Below, piece after piece: positions 8,658 through 17,383 of a stretch of DNA of 64,000 nt. Under the pieces are notes generated by a model. It made no database searches. It saw only the letters and a program-made list of their open reading frames with translations, and was not told the origin of the DNA. The position numbers and the translations under genes were made by a program. Every line of letters starts with the position of its first letter. Position 1 is the stretch's first letter. The stretch lies in the NCBI RefSeq assembly GCF_000711225.1, contig NZ_JOMG01000002.1:570501-634500 (forward strand), in the 5' to 3' direction. This DNA comes from Pelobacter seleniigenes DSM 18267. GTDB lineage: Bacteria > Desulfobacterota > Desulfuromonadia > Desulfuromonadales > Geopsychrobacteraceae.

Positions 8658-9776
8658 ATGAGATTATCCCTGTTGGCCGGTATGTTGTGTTGCGTTCTTG
8701 CATTCAGCGGTGATATCCGGTCGCCAGCGGAGCTCTGGGCCGCGACCCCAATCGGGGTTGGTGAAGCGTTCCCCGCGGTTGCCCTGCCAACCCCCCGGCA
8801 GACGGCTCAACGGAGCTACCTGGGGCTGCCGGATACGCCAACGTTTACCCTTGATCAGGTTGCAGGACGCGTTGTTGTCGTGGAAATCCTCAACGTACTT
8901 TGTCCCCATTGCCAGCGCCAGACTCAGCCTTACAACGAGCTGTTTCAAAAAATCGAAGCCGACCCGGCAACCAGAGGGAAAATCAAGATGTTGGGTGTGG
9001 CCGTCGCCAACAGCGATGCGGCCATTGCCGATTTCGTGTCCATCTACAGTGTCGCCTATCCCGTCGTTTCTGATCGCAATTTCAAGTTGCATAAAGCGCT
9101 GAGAGCTGGGCCGACCCCGTTTACTCTGTATGTGTTACGTGACCAGCCGGGCGACTTCGGCGTTATCGCGGACACCCACCTGGGTGAGGATCATGATATG
9201 CCTCAGCTTTTTGATTATTTGAAATATCTGCTGACCATTAACAGCAGCGAATTCACGACCCGGAACCAGGCTGAAACCAAACAGGCAAAAGAACTGCGTC
9301 CACCCCAGAGCGATGCGGAAATCATCGCCCTGATTCAAAAATCCTTTGCCGGGCAAGGGCAAGACCTGAAGGATTTCCGCAGACTCCAATTGCCCAGTCA
9401 GCGATGGGTCTACAGTGCTCTTCTTAAGCGTCACGGCCAGGTACAAAGGGTGTTCGCCGAAGTGGCCAACCGTTCCTCAATCTGTGATGTCTGCCATAGC
9501 GTGCACTTTTTCTATACGTTTGATCAAACCGGGCGGATCCTCGACTTTGTGCCGCTGCATCTGACCAAGTATGGCAATGTGGAATGGAGCCGTGCCGAAA
9601 GCGAGCGCTTTGCCAAACGGGTGATCGGTAAAAATCTTGCCGGCAACTGGACCTTTAACGCCCAGGCCGATGCGGTGACCAGTGCGACGATGACCTCGGC
9701 CATCATCTTTGATGATCTTTCCCAAGGACCGGCACTGCTGAAGGAATTACAGCAAGAACACCTCCTGACACCCTGA
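8658..9776 (+). CDS. Secreted thioredoxin-fold protein with a CxxCH motif and an FMN-binding-like tail
   Basis: 372 aa from the ATG at 8658 (ACAGGAG upstream); the signal peptide is LLAGMLCCVLAFSGDIRS. Residues about 45-190 form a TlpA/redoxin-like thioredoxin fold with active-site CPHC in ILNVLCPHCQRQ. After a linker, SSICDVCHSVHFFYTF contains one CxxCH, a possible single haem c site. The C-terminal 90 residues resemble an FMN-binding domain: GRILDFVPLHLTKYGNVEW, and DAVTSATMTS in place of the usual D-x-x-S-G-A-T-x-T-S. Each piece is known; the combination is uncommon. It should be a periplasmic redox protein. Whether haem or flavin is really bound is untested. Confidence 0.8.
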   Translation: MRLSLLAGMLCCVLAFSGDIRSPAELWAATPIGVGEAFPAVALPTPRQTAQRSYLGLPDTPTFTLDQVAGRVVVVEILNVLCPHCQRQTQPYNELFQKIEADPATRGKIKMLGVAVANSDAAIADFVSIYSVAYPVVSDRNFKLHKALRAGPTPFTLYVLRDQPGDFGVIADTHLGEDHDMPQLFDYLKYLLTINSSEFTTRNQAETKQAKELRPPQSDAEIIALIQKSFAGQGQDLKDFRRLQLPSQRWVYSALLKRHGQVQRVFAEVANRSSICDVCHSVHFFYTFDQTGRILDFVPLHLTKYGNVEWSRAESERFAKRVIGKNLAGNWTFNAQADAVTSATMTSAIIFDDLSQGPALLKELQQEHLLTP

Positions 9777-9853
9777 CCCGCGGCCTGCATTTTGCCTGTG
9801 GATCAACAGAGTTTGCCTTAATGTCCGCCTTTTCAGTGGGAGAGGAACAGAGC

Positions 9854-10303
9854 ATGGCGATATTCGAACAGACCATCATGGTTCGCTGGGCCGATCTCGA
9901 CCCCAACGGTCACGTCCGCCACTCGGTCTACTACGACTACGGTGCGCAGGTCCGTATCAACTATTTGCATCAGCAAGGCTGCAGCCTCGGCTGGATGTTT
10001 CGCAACCGGATCGGTCCGGTGCTGTTTCGTGAAGAGGCGAAATTTTATCGCGAAGTCAACAGCGGCGACGAGCTGGTGGTGGATATGCGCCTGACCGGGC
10101 TTTCCACGGATTACCGCAAATGGAGTATCCGCCATCAGATCTGCCGGGAGGGAAAACTCTGTGCCTCCCTCGACCTGGACGGAGCCTGGCTGGACTTGCG
10201 GGCGCGCAAGATCATGGTGCCACCGCAAGAGATTATAGTTCAGTTCAACAATCTGGAGCGAACCGATGACTTCAAGGTCATCGCCTCAGGGAACCACCAC
10301 TGA
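9854..10303 (+). CDS. Hotdog-fold acyl-CoA thioesterase (4HBT family)
   Basis: 149 aa from the ATG at 9854, with GAGAGGAA upstream; a longer in-frame start at 9821 has no site. The catalytic region RWADLDPNGHVRHSVYYDY matches the 4-hydroxybenzoyl-CoA thioesterase motif with its Asp and Gly-His. FREEAKFYREVNSGDELVVD is the typical second strand region. Cytoplasmic hydrolysis of an acyl-CoA is expected. It lies just after the thioredoxin fusion gene, but functional linkage is not evident. Confidence 0.88.
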   Translation: MAIFEQTIMVRWADLDPNGHVRHSVYYDYGAQVRINYLHQQGCSLGWMFRNRIGPVLFREEAKFYREVNSGDELVVDMRLTGLSTDYRKWSIRHQICREGKLCASLDLDGAWLDLRARKIMVPPQEIIVQFNNLERTDDFKVIASGNHH

Positions 10304-10458
10304 TTCTCAATCCGAAAAAGCAGATTAAGCTAAAATCAGGAGGGAGATGTTCATCTTTTAAAACTGTTCTAAAAAAACAGTAGGAACCATTTTTGAACAA
10401 GCGCCTTCAGGGCAATCGTCTGAACCGTTTGAGCAATGGAATCACCCCCGCAGCGGAA

Positions 10459-10677
10459 TCACTCCTTGTCCCCTGATCGATCCGGGTTCAGCCCCTCCCG
10501 ATAGCGTTCATAGGGGATGCCCGCTTCTTCCAGACAACGACTGCGCTCCAGGGCATCGCTCAATTGATAGCACCGCTGGCGTTGCCATTCCTGGCCGATT
10601 AGAAAGGTCTGCCGCCCGGAACAGGCGGCAAGCAGCAGCAACAACCCTACGACACCGAACAGCGACTGAACCGACAT
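10459..10677 (-). CDS. Small lipoprotein, unknown function
   Basis: 72 aa from the ATG at 10677, which has GGAGG upstream. The signal FGVVGLLLLLAACSG has lipobox LAAC. The mature part of about 50 residues carries two further cysteines (QRCYQLSDALERSRCLEEAG) that could form a disulfide. No family is recognised. It is transcribed divergently from the TauE gene. Confidence 0.65.
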   Translation of the reverse strand: MSVQSLFGVVGLLLLLAACSGRQTFLIGQEWQRQRCYQLSDALERSRCLEEAGIPYERYREGLNPDRSGDKE

Positions 10678-10850
10678 AAATAACCTCCTGCAGTCTATTT
10701 CCCGGGAATCCAGCCCGGAGTGTTTTTTCAAGGATAACCGGTTCGACCAATGAACTTATTTTCATATTAAAAAAGCGCAGAAAAGAGTTAGTATCGCCTT
10801 TCGCCGGCTGCGGCCGGCCTGAACCCTCTCCAGCCAAGGGACCACAACCA

Positions 10851-11597
10851 GTGATCATCATCGACCCTTATTTCTATCTGCTCGCTGTTCCCGCTGTGCT
10901 CCTCTATGGCATGGCCAAAGGCGGGTTGGGCCCCGGCGTCGGCGCCCTGGTGGTGCCGCTGCTGGCACTGGTCATCAGTCCCGTGCAGGCGGCCGCCATC
11001 ATGCTACCGATCCTCTGCGTCATGGATATCTTCGCGGTATTGAAATTTCGAGGCCGCTTCTCGCTGCAGCACCTGAAGATCATGGTGCCGGCCGGAATTG
11101 TCGGCATCATCATCGCGTCACTGCTGATGGGGCACCTCCCTCCCGACGCAATCCGTTTGATCATTGGGGTTATTGCCGTTTCCTTCTGCCTGAACTACTG
11201 GCTGCGGGGCAACCAGGACGAGAGGACACCGGGTGGCCGCGCCAGCGGATATTTTTGGAGCGCTCTTTCCGGTTTTACCAGTACCCAGATCCATGCCGGC
11301 GGACCGCCGATCAGTATTTACCTGCTGCCGCAACGGCTTGACAAGGTCACCTTCATCGGAACCATGGCGATCTTTTTTGCCATTATCAACTATGCGAAAT
11401 TGATCCCCTATACCATGCTCGGCTTGTTCGCAACGCAAAATCTGCTCACTTCGTTGCTGCTGATGCCGCTGGCCCCGATCGGGGTTAAGCTAGGTTACCT
11501 GGTGTTGCAGAAAGCCCGTCAGGAAGCGATCTACCGCTTTTTTTACCTGGCTCTGTTCGCCTCCGGGGTGAAGCTCTGCGTCGACGTTTTCCTATAA
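10851..11597 (+). CDS. TauE/SafE-family sulfite/anion exporter
   Basis: 248 aa starting at GTG 10851 with AAGGG upstream. About eight hydrophobic segments span the protein. The N-terminal motif GMAKGGLGPGVGALVVPLLAL is the duplicated TauE signature, and GFTSTQIHAGGPPISIYLLPQ is the second copy. The family exports sulfite, sulfoacetate or similar anions across the inner membrane. No sulfur-metabolism neighbour fixes the substrate. Confidence 0.9.
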   Translation: MIIIDPYFYLLAVPAVLLYGMAKGGLGPGVGALVVPLLALVISPVQAAAIMLPILCVMDIFAVLKFRGRFSLQHLKIMVPAGIVGIIIASLLMGHLPPDAIRLIIGVIAVSFCLNYWLRGNQDERTPGGRASGYFWSALSGFTSTQIHAGGPPISIYLLPQRLDKVTFIGTMAIFFAIINYAKLIPYTMLGLFATQNLLTSLLLMPLAPIGVKLGYLVLQKARQEAIYRFFYLALFASGVKLCVDVFL

Positions 11598-11612
11598 AGC
11601 CAATATTCCCAA

Positions 11613-12722
11613 TCAGGGTTCAGCGGTCTTTTCTTCCGCGGGAAGAATCACCAGACGATCTCCCGGATAAAGGGGTTTGTTCATATCGATACGATTCCAG
11701 ATCAGCAGCGCTGCCAAGGGCACATTGAACTTCTCAGCAATCGTTGACAGGTTATCGCCGGTTTGAACAACGTAAATCCGTTCGTTGCGTTGCTGCCGCC
11801 ACTGCTGGTGGACATTTTCAAACCGGGCCAGAAAACCGGGCGGGGTATCGGCCGGGAGCGCCAGGGTATGGGTTCCGGCGGCCAGATAGTGCCCGCGCAG
11901 TTCCGGGTTCAAATCCTTGATCCGCTTGAAATCGGTCTTGGCTGCTTTGGCCACAACCGTCAGGCTGGTTTCTTCGAAGGTCGTCAACTGGACCGTTGTA
12001 AAACGCAGCGGCGGGTAATAATCCTCATCCCGCAGATAAAAACCGAACTTTTCCGGTTGGGTGAGAATAAGCTTGGCGGAAAGAATCCGAAACAGGTAAC
12101 GCTGGCTCTCCAGGGGAAGATAGAGCCGATAAAAGTCATCAACCTGCTGCGCCAGGATCTCGGCCTGCAGGCCTTCTTCCCCCATATTGAAGGCGGTCGC
12201 GGCCAGACTCCAGGAACCGAACTTCTCATGCAGTTCGGTAAAATACCGGGCCGCCGCCCGGGTCGAAGCAGACAGATTCCGCCGCTCATCCACCTGATCA
12301 TCAACGGTCAGGCCATAGCGCCTGCCGGTGGCGGGCAAAAACTGCCAGAAACCAACCGCTCCTTTGGGCGACCCGACATGCGGCCGCAAGGCACTTTCCG
12401 CCAGGGCGATATATTTGAGATCATCCGGCAGCCCTGCCTCGCTGAGAATTTTTTCAATACTCGGCAGATAGCGTCTGGAACGTTTCAACCACAATATGGC
12501 CTGGTCCCGATCCCAAAGGGACAACAGCAGCTCTTTCTCCATGCGCTCACGAACTTCACCGTCGGCCAAGGGGACGGGTTCACCGCAAAAAGACAGCTTC
12601 GCATCAAGTCGGATACTCTCCACCAAGGTCGGAACAGGGGGTTCAGGCCCGCTGGCAAAAACTGGGTTAATCAACAACAAGCTCGTCAGTACATAGAATA
12701 AAACGATTCGATATAAAGCCAT
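11613..12722 (-). CDS. mltD: Membrane-bound lytic murein transglycosylase D-like protein with LysM
   Basis: 369 aa with a cleavable signal (YVLTSLLLINPVFASG). The SLT catalytic domain (about 90-230) has Glu in ALAESALRP, then SPKGAVGFWQFLPATGRRYG and the AATAFNMGEEG motif. A single C-terminal LysM (about 318-362) reads YVVQTGDNLSTIAEKFNVPL and ends with YPGDRLVIL. GGGGGAATGT precedes the ATG. The enzyme cleaves peptidoglycan in the periplasm. E. coli MltD usually has two LysM copies; only one is clear here. Confidence 0.9.
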   Translation of the reverse strand: MALYRIVLFYVLTSLLLINPVFASGPEPPVPTLVESIRLDAKLSFCGEPVPLADGEVRERMEKELLLSLWDRDQAILWLKRSRRYLPSIEKILSEAGLPDDLKYIALAESALRPHVGSPKGAVGFWQFLPATGRRYGLTVDDQVDERRNLSASTRAAARYFTELHEKFGSWSLAATAFNMGEEGLQAEILAQQVDDFYRLYLPLESQRYLFRILSAKLILTQPEKFGFYLRDEDYYPPLRFTTVQLTTFEETSLTVVAKAAKTDFKRIKDLNPELRGHYLAAGTHTLALPADTPPGFLARFENVHQQWRQQRNERIYVVQTGDNLSTIAEKFNVPLAALLIWNRIDMNKPLYPGDRLVILPAEEKTAEP

Positions 12723-13069
12723 ACATTCCCCCGAAACCGATTCTTTTCAATTTGTTAAACATCCGCACCTGCCCTGGAACAGGCCACAGAGCGATTTTCA
12801 GACAGATCTGCCAAGCAGCTATCAACATAATTTTCAGTAGCCCTCTTGCCTTCACCCGGGGCGACTGTGCTAGTATAAATCATAGCCAAGCAAAAGTTGA
12901 TGACCACTGCTTGGAATAAAAGATTTTCAGCCTTAGTTAAGTATCTTTTTTAACTTTTAACGTCAAAAACATGTCCAACCCTTAGGCAAGATAAAGGAGT
13001 AGAACAGGTCGTCGGCTGAAAATCGATTGGCACCTTTTTTCGAACTGGATAAAAAAGGAGGAAGACGTT

Positions 13070-13114
13070 ATGACAGTCTCTGAGCCACCCTACTATTTTG
13101 GTTACACCTACTGA
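13070..13114 (+). CDS. 14-aa peptide MTVSEPPYYFGYTY
   Basis: ATG 13070 to TGA 13112 with GGAGG 8 nt upstream. The first seven residues and nearly the whole nucleotide stretch from the ribosome site to codon 7 are identical to the ORF at 17752. After that the two peptides differ completely. Aromatic residues dominate here (Y-Y-F-x-Y-x-Y). It could be a leader peptide whose translation affects the downstream hairpins, or the initiation region may be the functional part. Confidence 0.5.
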   Translation: MTVSEPPYYFGYTY

Positions 13115-13209
13115 AATTATTGTTTGTATAAGTCTAACGGATGATGCCACGGGCACCATCCGCTAACGGTTTCCTCCATGGAGACCTTCATGGAAAGGTT
13201 TAGATCAGC

Positions 13210-13248
13210 AAAGCGCCCCGCGAAAAGTCGGGGCGCTTTGTTTTATAT
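13210..13248 (+). terminator. Rho-independent terminator of RNA element copy 1
   Basis: AAAGCGCCCCG (13210-13220) pairs perfectly with CGGGGCGCTTT (13229-13239), followed by GTTTTATATT. It ends the element before the metal operon, 226 nt ahead of the next start. It could act as an attenuator or end a separate small RNA. Confidence 0.85.
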
Positions 13249-13474
13249 TGTTTTTCATCCCCGCCGTAAAATGCTTCAGCCGGTTTTGTAAAGTTGCCAG
13301 CCACACTGTGGATTATTCTGTAGTCAGCTGTGGAATAATCCACAAAAAGACCTCCTTCAGCGCCCCCCTTCCTTTCAGTTTCGCCCGATAACAGCCGATT
13401 TATCAAGTTGGCACGTATCCTGATAAAGAATCCCCTGATTTTTATTCTTTTTGATGGAAGGGACGGTTCAGACG

Positions 13475-14353
13475 ATGCGTAAACGCTCATACCTGCTGGT
13501 CGGGCTGGTTGTCGTGACTGCCATAACGGCAATCATTGGCTTTCTTTTCACCTCCGGGCCGGCGAACGCAAGCTTGGCCATGACTGAACTGCAAGTGCAA
13601 AAACTGACCTGCGGTTCCTGTGTGGAAAACATCACCACAGCGCTGTCCAAGCTCGACGGCGTGGATACGGTAGACGTCAACCTGACCACCGGCCGCAGTA
13701 GAATAACTTTTGCGCCGGATCGGGTTTCTCCCGCCACCATAGCGGCAACGGTCAGCGCCGCCGGGTATCCTGCTGAGATCGAACAGGAATTGACTGCGGA
13801 GCAATACCGGGCGCTGCAGCAGGAGACCGCCCGTCTCAGCGAGCTTTATGTCGCAAAAATCGGCGATCGGTTGTTTTCACGAAAAGAATTCAATGCCGCA
13901 ATCGACCAGCAGCTGACCTTGGCCGGAAACGCGGACCAGCCGGAACTCCGGACTCAGCTCACTGCCCAGATCTGGCCGATGCTGCAACAGCGGCTCATGC
14001 TGCTGGAGGCTGCGACTCGCAACGAAGTGGTTGTTCAGGATGGCGAAGTCGACTTGCAGGTTCGTGCCATGCGCAAGCAGCAGCCCGACCTCGACAGCGT
14101 TATCCAAAGTCGCTACGGATCTGCAGAAAACTTCACCCGGCAGCTTAAGGAACAGATGATTATCCAACGCAATATTACTGACCATGTCCTGGCCGGAGAG
14201 ACCGATCCGCAAAAACGCCGGGCGCTCTTTGAAGGTTGGTTAGAGGATCTGCCCAGCACTATCGACGTTATCATTTACGATCAACAACTCAAACAGCTGA
14301 CTCGTTCCGCAGCCGGCGGCTGCAGTGGCGGTAACGGCAGCTGCTGCAGTTGA
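13475..14353 (+). CDS. Periplasmic HMA-domain protein with SurA_N-like region and Cys-rich tail
   Basis: 292 aa from the ATG at 13475 with GGAAGGGA upstream; an earlier in-frame ATG at 13454 lacks a site. One N-terminal membrane segment or signal (SYLLVGLVVVTAITAIIGF) is followed by a heavy-metal-associated domain (about 38-105). Its metal motif is KLTCGSC, followed by VENITTALSKLDGVDTVDVN. Residues about 115-270 resemble the helical N-terminal region of SurA-type chaperones. The tail ends CSGGNGSCCS, a likely second metal site. First gene of a probable metal-handling operon. It may capture a soft metal in the periplasm and pass it to neighbours. Confidence 0.8.
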   Translation: MRKRSYLLVGLVVVTAITAIIGFLFTSGPANASLAMTELQVQKLTCGSCVENITTALSKLDGVDTVDVNLTTGRSRITFAPDRVSPATIAATVSAAGYPAEIEQELTAEQYRALQQETARLSELYVAKIGDRLFSRKEFNAAIDQQLTLAGNADQPELRTQLTAQIWPMLQQRLMLLEAATRNEVVVQDGEVDLQVRAMRKQQPDLDSVIQSRYGSAENFTRQLKEQMIIQRNITDHVLAGETDPQKRRALFEGWLEDLPSTIDVIIYDQQLKQLTRSAAGGCSGGNGSCCS

Positions 14354-14406
14354 AAAATTTAAGATAAACAGCATCGTTTTATCAAAATCTGAAGGGAGTT
14401 TTGCTC

Positions 14407-14922
14407 ATGGACAAGCAACGCAATGATAAGAAAAAACAATTTGTCGAAGAAAAGCGTGGAGGAGTCGGAAAAAAGGTCGCCGTTCTGGCCGTGCTGGTGG
14501 CGGTTGTCGCAGGAGCAGCATTCATGCTGCTGGGGCCAGGCGCCTCCAACGGCTACACCAGTGTTAAAAGTGTCGGTGGAGAAATCCGCATCGACCTGGA
14601 TAAAGTCAGCGATGGCCAGGCCCACTTTTTTACCTACAATTCCAATCAGGGGCAAATCGGCTTCTTTGTCGTGAAAAGCGTGGACGGGGTTGTCAGGGCA
14701 GCTTTTGACGCCTGCGACGTCTGCTATAAATCGAAAAAGGGGTATCACCAGGAAGGTGAATTCATGGTCTGCAACAACTGCGGCCAGCAATTCCGTACCG
14801 ACCTGGTCAACGAGATCAAAGGCGGTTGCAACCCGGCACCTCTGCAACGTCGGATCGATGGCAGGCAATTGGTTATCAATGAACGGGATATGACCCAGGG
14901 TGCCTGGTATTTCGGCAGTTGA
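14407..14922 (+). CDS. DUF2318 membrane-anchored metal/Fe-S-like protein
   Basis: 171 aa from the ATG at 14407 (GGGAG 8 nt upstream). One N-terminal helix (VAVLAVLVAVVAGAAFMLLG) anchors a periplasmic domain. The DUF2318 signature is present: CDVCYKSKKGYHQEGEFMVC, then NNCGQQFRTD and a late Cys in GGCNPAP. The family is linked to iron or heavy-metal transport systems (for example FtrABCD-type loci) and to ABC permeases like the one downstream. It follows the HMA gene closely. The bound metal is not known. Confidence 0.88.
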   Translation: MDKQRNDKKKQFVEEKRGGVGKKVAVLAVLVAVVAGAAFMLLGPGASNGYTSVKSVGGEIRIDLDKVSDGQAHFFTYNSNQGQIGFFVVKSVDGVVRAAFDACDVCYKSKKGYHQEGEFMVCNNCGQQFRTDLVNEIKGGCNPAPLQRRIDGRQLVINERDMTQGAWYFGS

Positions 14923-14963
14923 TTCAACCAGGCAGGCCGGCTGAAAGCAGTCTGCCACCCAAG

Positions 14964-15082
14964 AATGGGCGAGCAAAATCAATGACTGGATTATGCCTCA
15001 TTGATTTTGTACGGTCAGAAAAGTCACATTTTCCCCAGACCGTACCTGAAAAAGTCCTGGGATGGATTTTTTCAACAACCTG
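14964..15082 (+). repeat. Dispersed intergenic repeat, copy 1
   Basis: About 119 bp, containing GAGCAAAATCAATGA, then an inverted match CATTGATTTTG, and ending GGATGGATTTTTTCAACAAC. It aligns over its length with 26592-26708 and in part with the reverse strand at 29823-29903. It separates the DUF2318 gene from the ABC permease gene, so it interrupts the operon without breaking it. Confidence 0.7.
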
Positions 15083-15096
15083 CTAGAGAGGGCTCC

Positions 15097-16254
15097 ATGA
15101 AACTGGAAACCATTGCTTTTAATAATCTGCGGCGGCGAAAGAGCAGGATGGCTTTTCTGGTCATCGGCCTGTTGATCGGAGTGGCGACCGTGGTGACGCT
15201 GATCTCCCTGTCCAATGCGCTCACTGCTGACGCACAGCACAAGATGGAAAACTACGGCGCCAATATCGTCATCACCCCGCATAGCGACAGCCTGTCCCTG
15301 ACCTATGGCGGCATGACCCTGGGTGGGGTCGCGGTGGATAGCACGGAGATCCGGCAAAACGATCTGGAAAAAATCACTACCATTCCCAACCACAGGAATA
15401 TCGCAGCTATTGCGCCGAAGGTTTTGGGGGTTATCACCACCGATTCGGCCAGGGTTCTGTTGATGGGTGTCGATATCGAGAAAGAATTTCACCTGAAACG
15501 TTGGTGGACCATTCGCGGCAACCCGGTTATGAACGACCAACAGCTGGTGGCAGGCCATGAAGTTGCCCAAAAGCTGGACCTGGTGCCGGGCTCGACCCTG
15601 ACCATCCAGAACAGTAAGTTCATGGTCAGCGGGGTCCTTGAGAAAACCGGTTCGCAAGATGATCAGCTGCTGATCGGTTCGCTGCCGGCAGCGCAACGCC
15701 TGCTGCATAAGGAAGGGACTGTTTCGCTGGTTGAAGTTGCAGCGTTATGCTCCGACTGCCCGGTCACCGACATGGTCCAACAGATTGCCACGGTTCTTCC
15801 CAACGTTGATGTCAGCGCTATTCAGCAAGTGGTGAAAACACGGATGCATGCCCTCAGCCAGTTTCGGACCTTTTCCCTCGCCATTGCCGCAATTGTCCTG
15901 TTGATCGGCGCCCTGGTGGTGTTTGTCACCATGATGGGAGCAGTCAATGAGCGGACCCGGGAAATCGGCATCTTCAGAGCCCTCGGCTTTCGGCGGGCGC
16001 ACATCATGCGGCTGATTCTGCTTGAATCGGCGGTTGTCAGCCTGCTCGCCGGAATCCTCGGTTATCTGATCGGCATGGGCATCACCCGGCTGATCCTGCC
16101 CTTCATGACCGAACAGCATCTCCACCTGCAATGGAACCCGCTGCTTGGCGCGGCCGCCGTTACCCTGGCTCTGGTGGTCGGCTGTATGGCATCTTTCTAC
16201 CCCGCAGTGCAGGCCAGTCGTCTCGACCCGACTGAAGCCCTGCGCGCATTATGA
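15097..16254 (+). CDS. MacB/FtsX-type ABC transporter permease
   Basis: 385 aa from the ATG at 15097 (GAGAGGG upstream). The layout is classic for type VII ABC permeases: an N-terminal helix (FLVIGLLIGVATVVTLISL), a periplasmic MacB-like core of about 220 residues, and three C-terminal helices beginning FSLAIAAIVLLIGALVVFVT. The motif TREIGIFRALGFRRAHIMRL matches FtsX. Gene order with the ATPase, DUF2318 and HMA proteins suggests it moves a metal or extracts a periplasmic substrate; type VII systems often act mechanically rather than as pores. Confidence 0.92.
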   Translation: MKLETIAFNNLRRRKSRMAFLVIGLLIGVATVVTLISLSNALTADAQHKMENYGANIVITPHSDSLSLTYGGMTLGGVAVDSTEIRQNDLEKITTIPNHRNIAAIAPKVLGVITTDSARVLLMGVDIEKEFHLKRWWTIRGNPVMNDQQLVAGHEVAQKLDLVPGSTLTIQNSKFMVSGVLEKTGSQDDQLLIGSLPAAQRLLHKEGTVSLVEVAALCSDCPVTDMVQQIATVLPNVDVSAIQQVVKTRMHALSQFRTFSLAIAAIVLLIGALVVFVTMMGAVNERTREIGIFRALGFRRAHIMRLILLESAVVSLLAGILGYLIGMGITRLILPFMTEQHLHLQWNPLLGAAAVTLALVVGCMASFYPAVQASRLDPTEALRAL

Positions 16255-16273
16255 TGAGGAAAATGAGGATTTC

Positions 16274-16981
16274 ATGGCCTTTATCGAAATAGACGAGTTG
16301 CGCAAGACATATAGTGGCGATGCGGATTGTGTGGTTGCCCTGAACCGGCTCGACCTGACCGTTGTGGAAGGAACCTTTCTCGGGGTCATGGGCCATTCCG
16401 GTTCCGGCAAAAGCACGTTCCTTTCCATTCTCGGCGGCCTTTGTCATCCCACGGCCGGGCAGGTCCTGGTCGATGGCATCGATCTTTACCAGCTGTCAGG
16501 GGAAAAACTGGCCGACTTTCGCCGCGAATATCTCGGTTTTGTCTTTCAGTCCTTTAACCTGATCCCCTACCTGACGGCCTGTGAGAATGTCATGCTTCCG
16601 TTAGCGGTCAAGAAAATGCCGAGTGCGGAAAAGCGGCGCGCGGCAGAGCAGGTCCTGGAGAGGGTCGGCCTGGCGGCACGGCTTCATCACCTGCCCAACC
16701 AGCTCTCCGGCGGAGAACAGGAGCGGGTCGCGATCGCCCGCGCCTTGGTGAACGCACCACCATTGATCCTGGCTGACGAACCGACCGGAAGCCTGGATAC
16801 CGCGACCAGTCAGGAAATTATGGAGCTGTTCAAAACCCTCAATCAAGAGGGGCAGACCATTGTCATGGTGACTCATAACAGTGAAAACCGCCCTTATTTT
16901 GACAGAACGGTGACCCTGCGCGACGGGAAGCTTGCGGAAGACAGCCAAACCTCTTTTCAGGTCATTGCCCGGGCAGGATAA
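16274..16981 (+). CDS. ABC transporter ATP-binding protein (MacB/LolD type)
   Basis: 235 aa from the ATG at 16274, preceded by ATGAGGAT. Walker A is GHSGSGKST, the Q-loop lies in [14 protein letters not shown], the signature is [15 protein letters not shown] and Walker B is [12 protein letters not shown], followed by the His of MVTHNSE. It pairs with the permease gene that ends 19 nt upstream. It powers that transporter from the cytoplasm. Confidence 0.95.
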   Translation: MAFIEIDELRKTYSGDADCVVALNRLDLTVVEGTFLGVMGHSGSGKSTFLSILGGLCHPTAGQVLVDGIDLYQLSGEKLADFRREYLGFVFQSFNLIPYLTACENVMLPLAVKKMPSAEKRRAAEQVLERVGLAARLHHLPNQLSGGEQERVAIARALVNAPPLILADEPTGSLDTATSQEIMELFKTLNQEGQTIVMVTHNSENRPYFDRTVTLRDGKLAEDSQTSFQVIARAG

Positions 16982-16984
16982 AAT

Positions 16985-17296
16985 ATGGTGCTGTTGTTGC
17001 TGATCATGTTAGCTCTGCTGCTCTGGCTGATCCAAAAAGAGCTTGAGCAACAGGGGCAAAAAACAGAAGCGGTCGGAACCAGTTGTCCCGCTTGCCAGGC
17101 GATCGTAGCGACCGATTGGCTGGTCTGCCCCCATTGCCGACAACGGCTGAAAGAAAGCTGCCCGGTTTGTCATGAAAAAAAACTGGTTAAACAGAAGATT
17201 TGCCCGTTTTGCGGAGCCAGCCCGCGAACCGCCACAGCCAAGTTGCCGCCGACACAATGTGAAGCATCCCGGGAACAGCCGCTGCAAAACAGTTGA
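16985..17296 (+). CDS. Membrane-anchored double zinc-ribbon protein
   Basis: 103 aa. One N-terminal helix (VLLLLIMLALLLWLI) is followed by two zinc ribbons made of CPACQ..CPHC and CPVCH..CPFC pairs. It starts 3 nt after the ABC ATPase stop, so it is in the same operon. Zinc ribbons of this kind (DZR) often mediate protein contacts; here it may couple the transporter to another factor. No closer function is visible. Confidence 0.8.
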   Translation: MVLLLLIMLALLLWLIQKELEQQGQKTEAVGTSCPACQAIVATDWLVCPHCRQRLKESCPVCHEKKLVKQKICPFCGASPRTATAKLPPTQCEASREQPLQNS

Positions 17297-17383
17297 CCCT
17301 GTCCCTGGCAATACAACGACCCGTCTCTTGTTTTCACTGCAAGGGGTAGATAATTCCAACAGGCCTGGGAATAGAGTGAAAAA

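Larger units (their letters stand above)
13054..13248 (+). ncRNA. Structured RNA element with embedded 14-aa peptide, copy 1
   Basis: The element has five parts: a strong ribosome site GGAGGAAGAC (13055-13066); an ORF encoding MTVSEPPYYFGYTY; an 11-bp hairpin with one mismatch (13138-13148 with 13152-13162); a conserved block GGTTTCCTCCATGGAGACCT (from 13168); and a Rho-independent terminator. Copy 2 at 17725 repeats every part in the same order and spacing. TTTCCTCC in the block is complementary to the ribosome site, so it could hide it. It lies upstream of the metal operon at 13475. I do not recognise it as a known Rfam family. Confidence 0.65.

Noticed and set aside
13026-13042. Possible sigma-54 promoter TTGGCAC-CTTTT-TTCGA before RNA element copy 1
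   Set aside because: The essential GC of the -12 element is CG here, so it does not fit the consensus.
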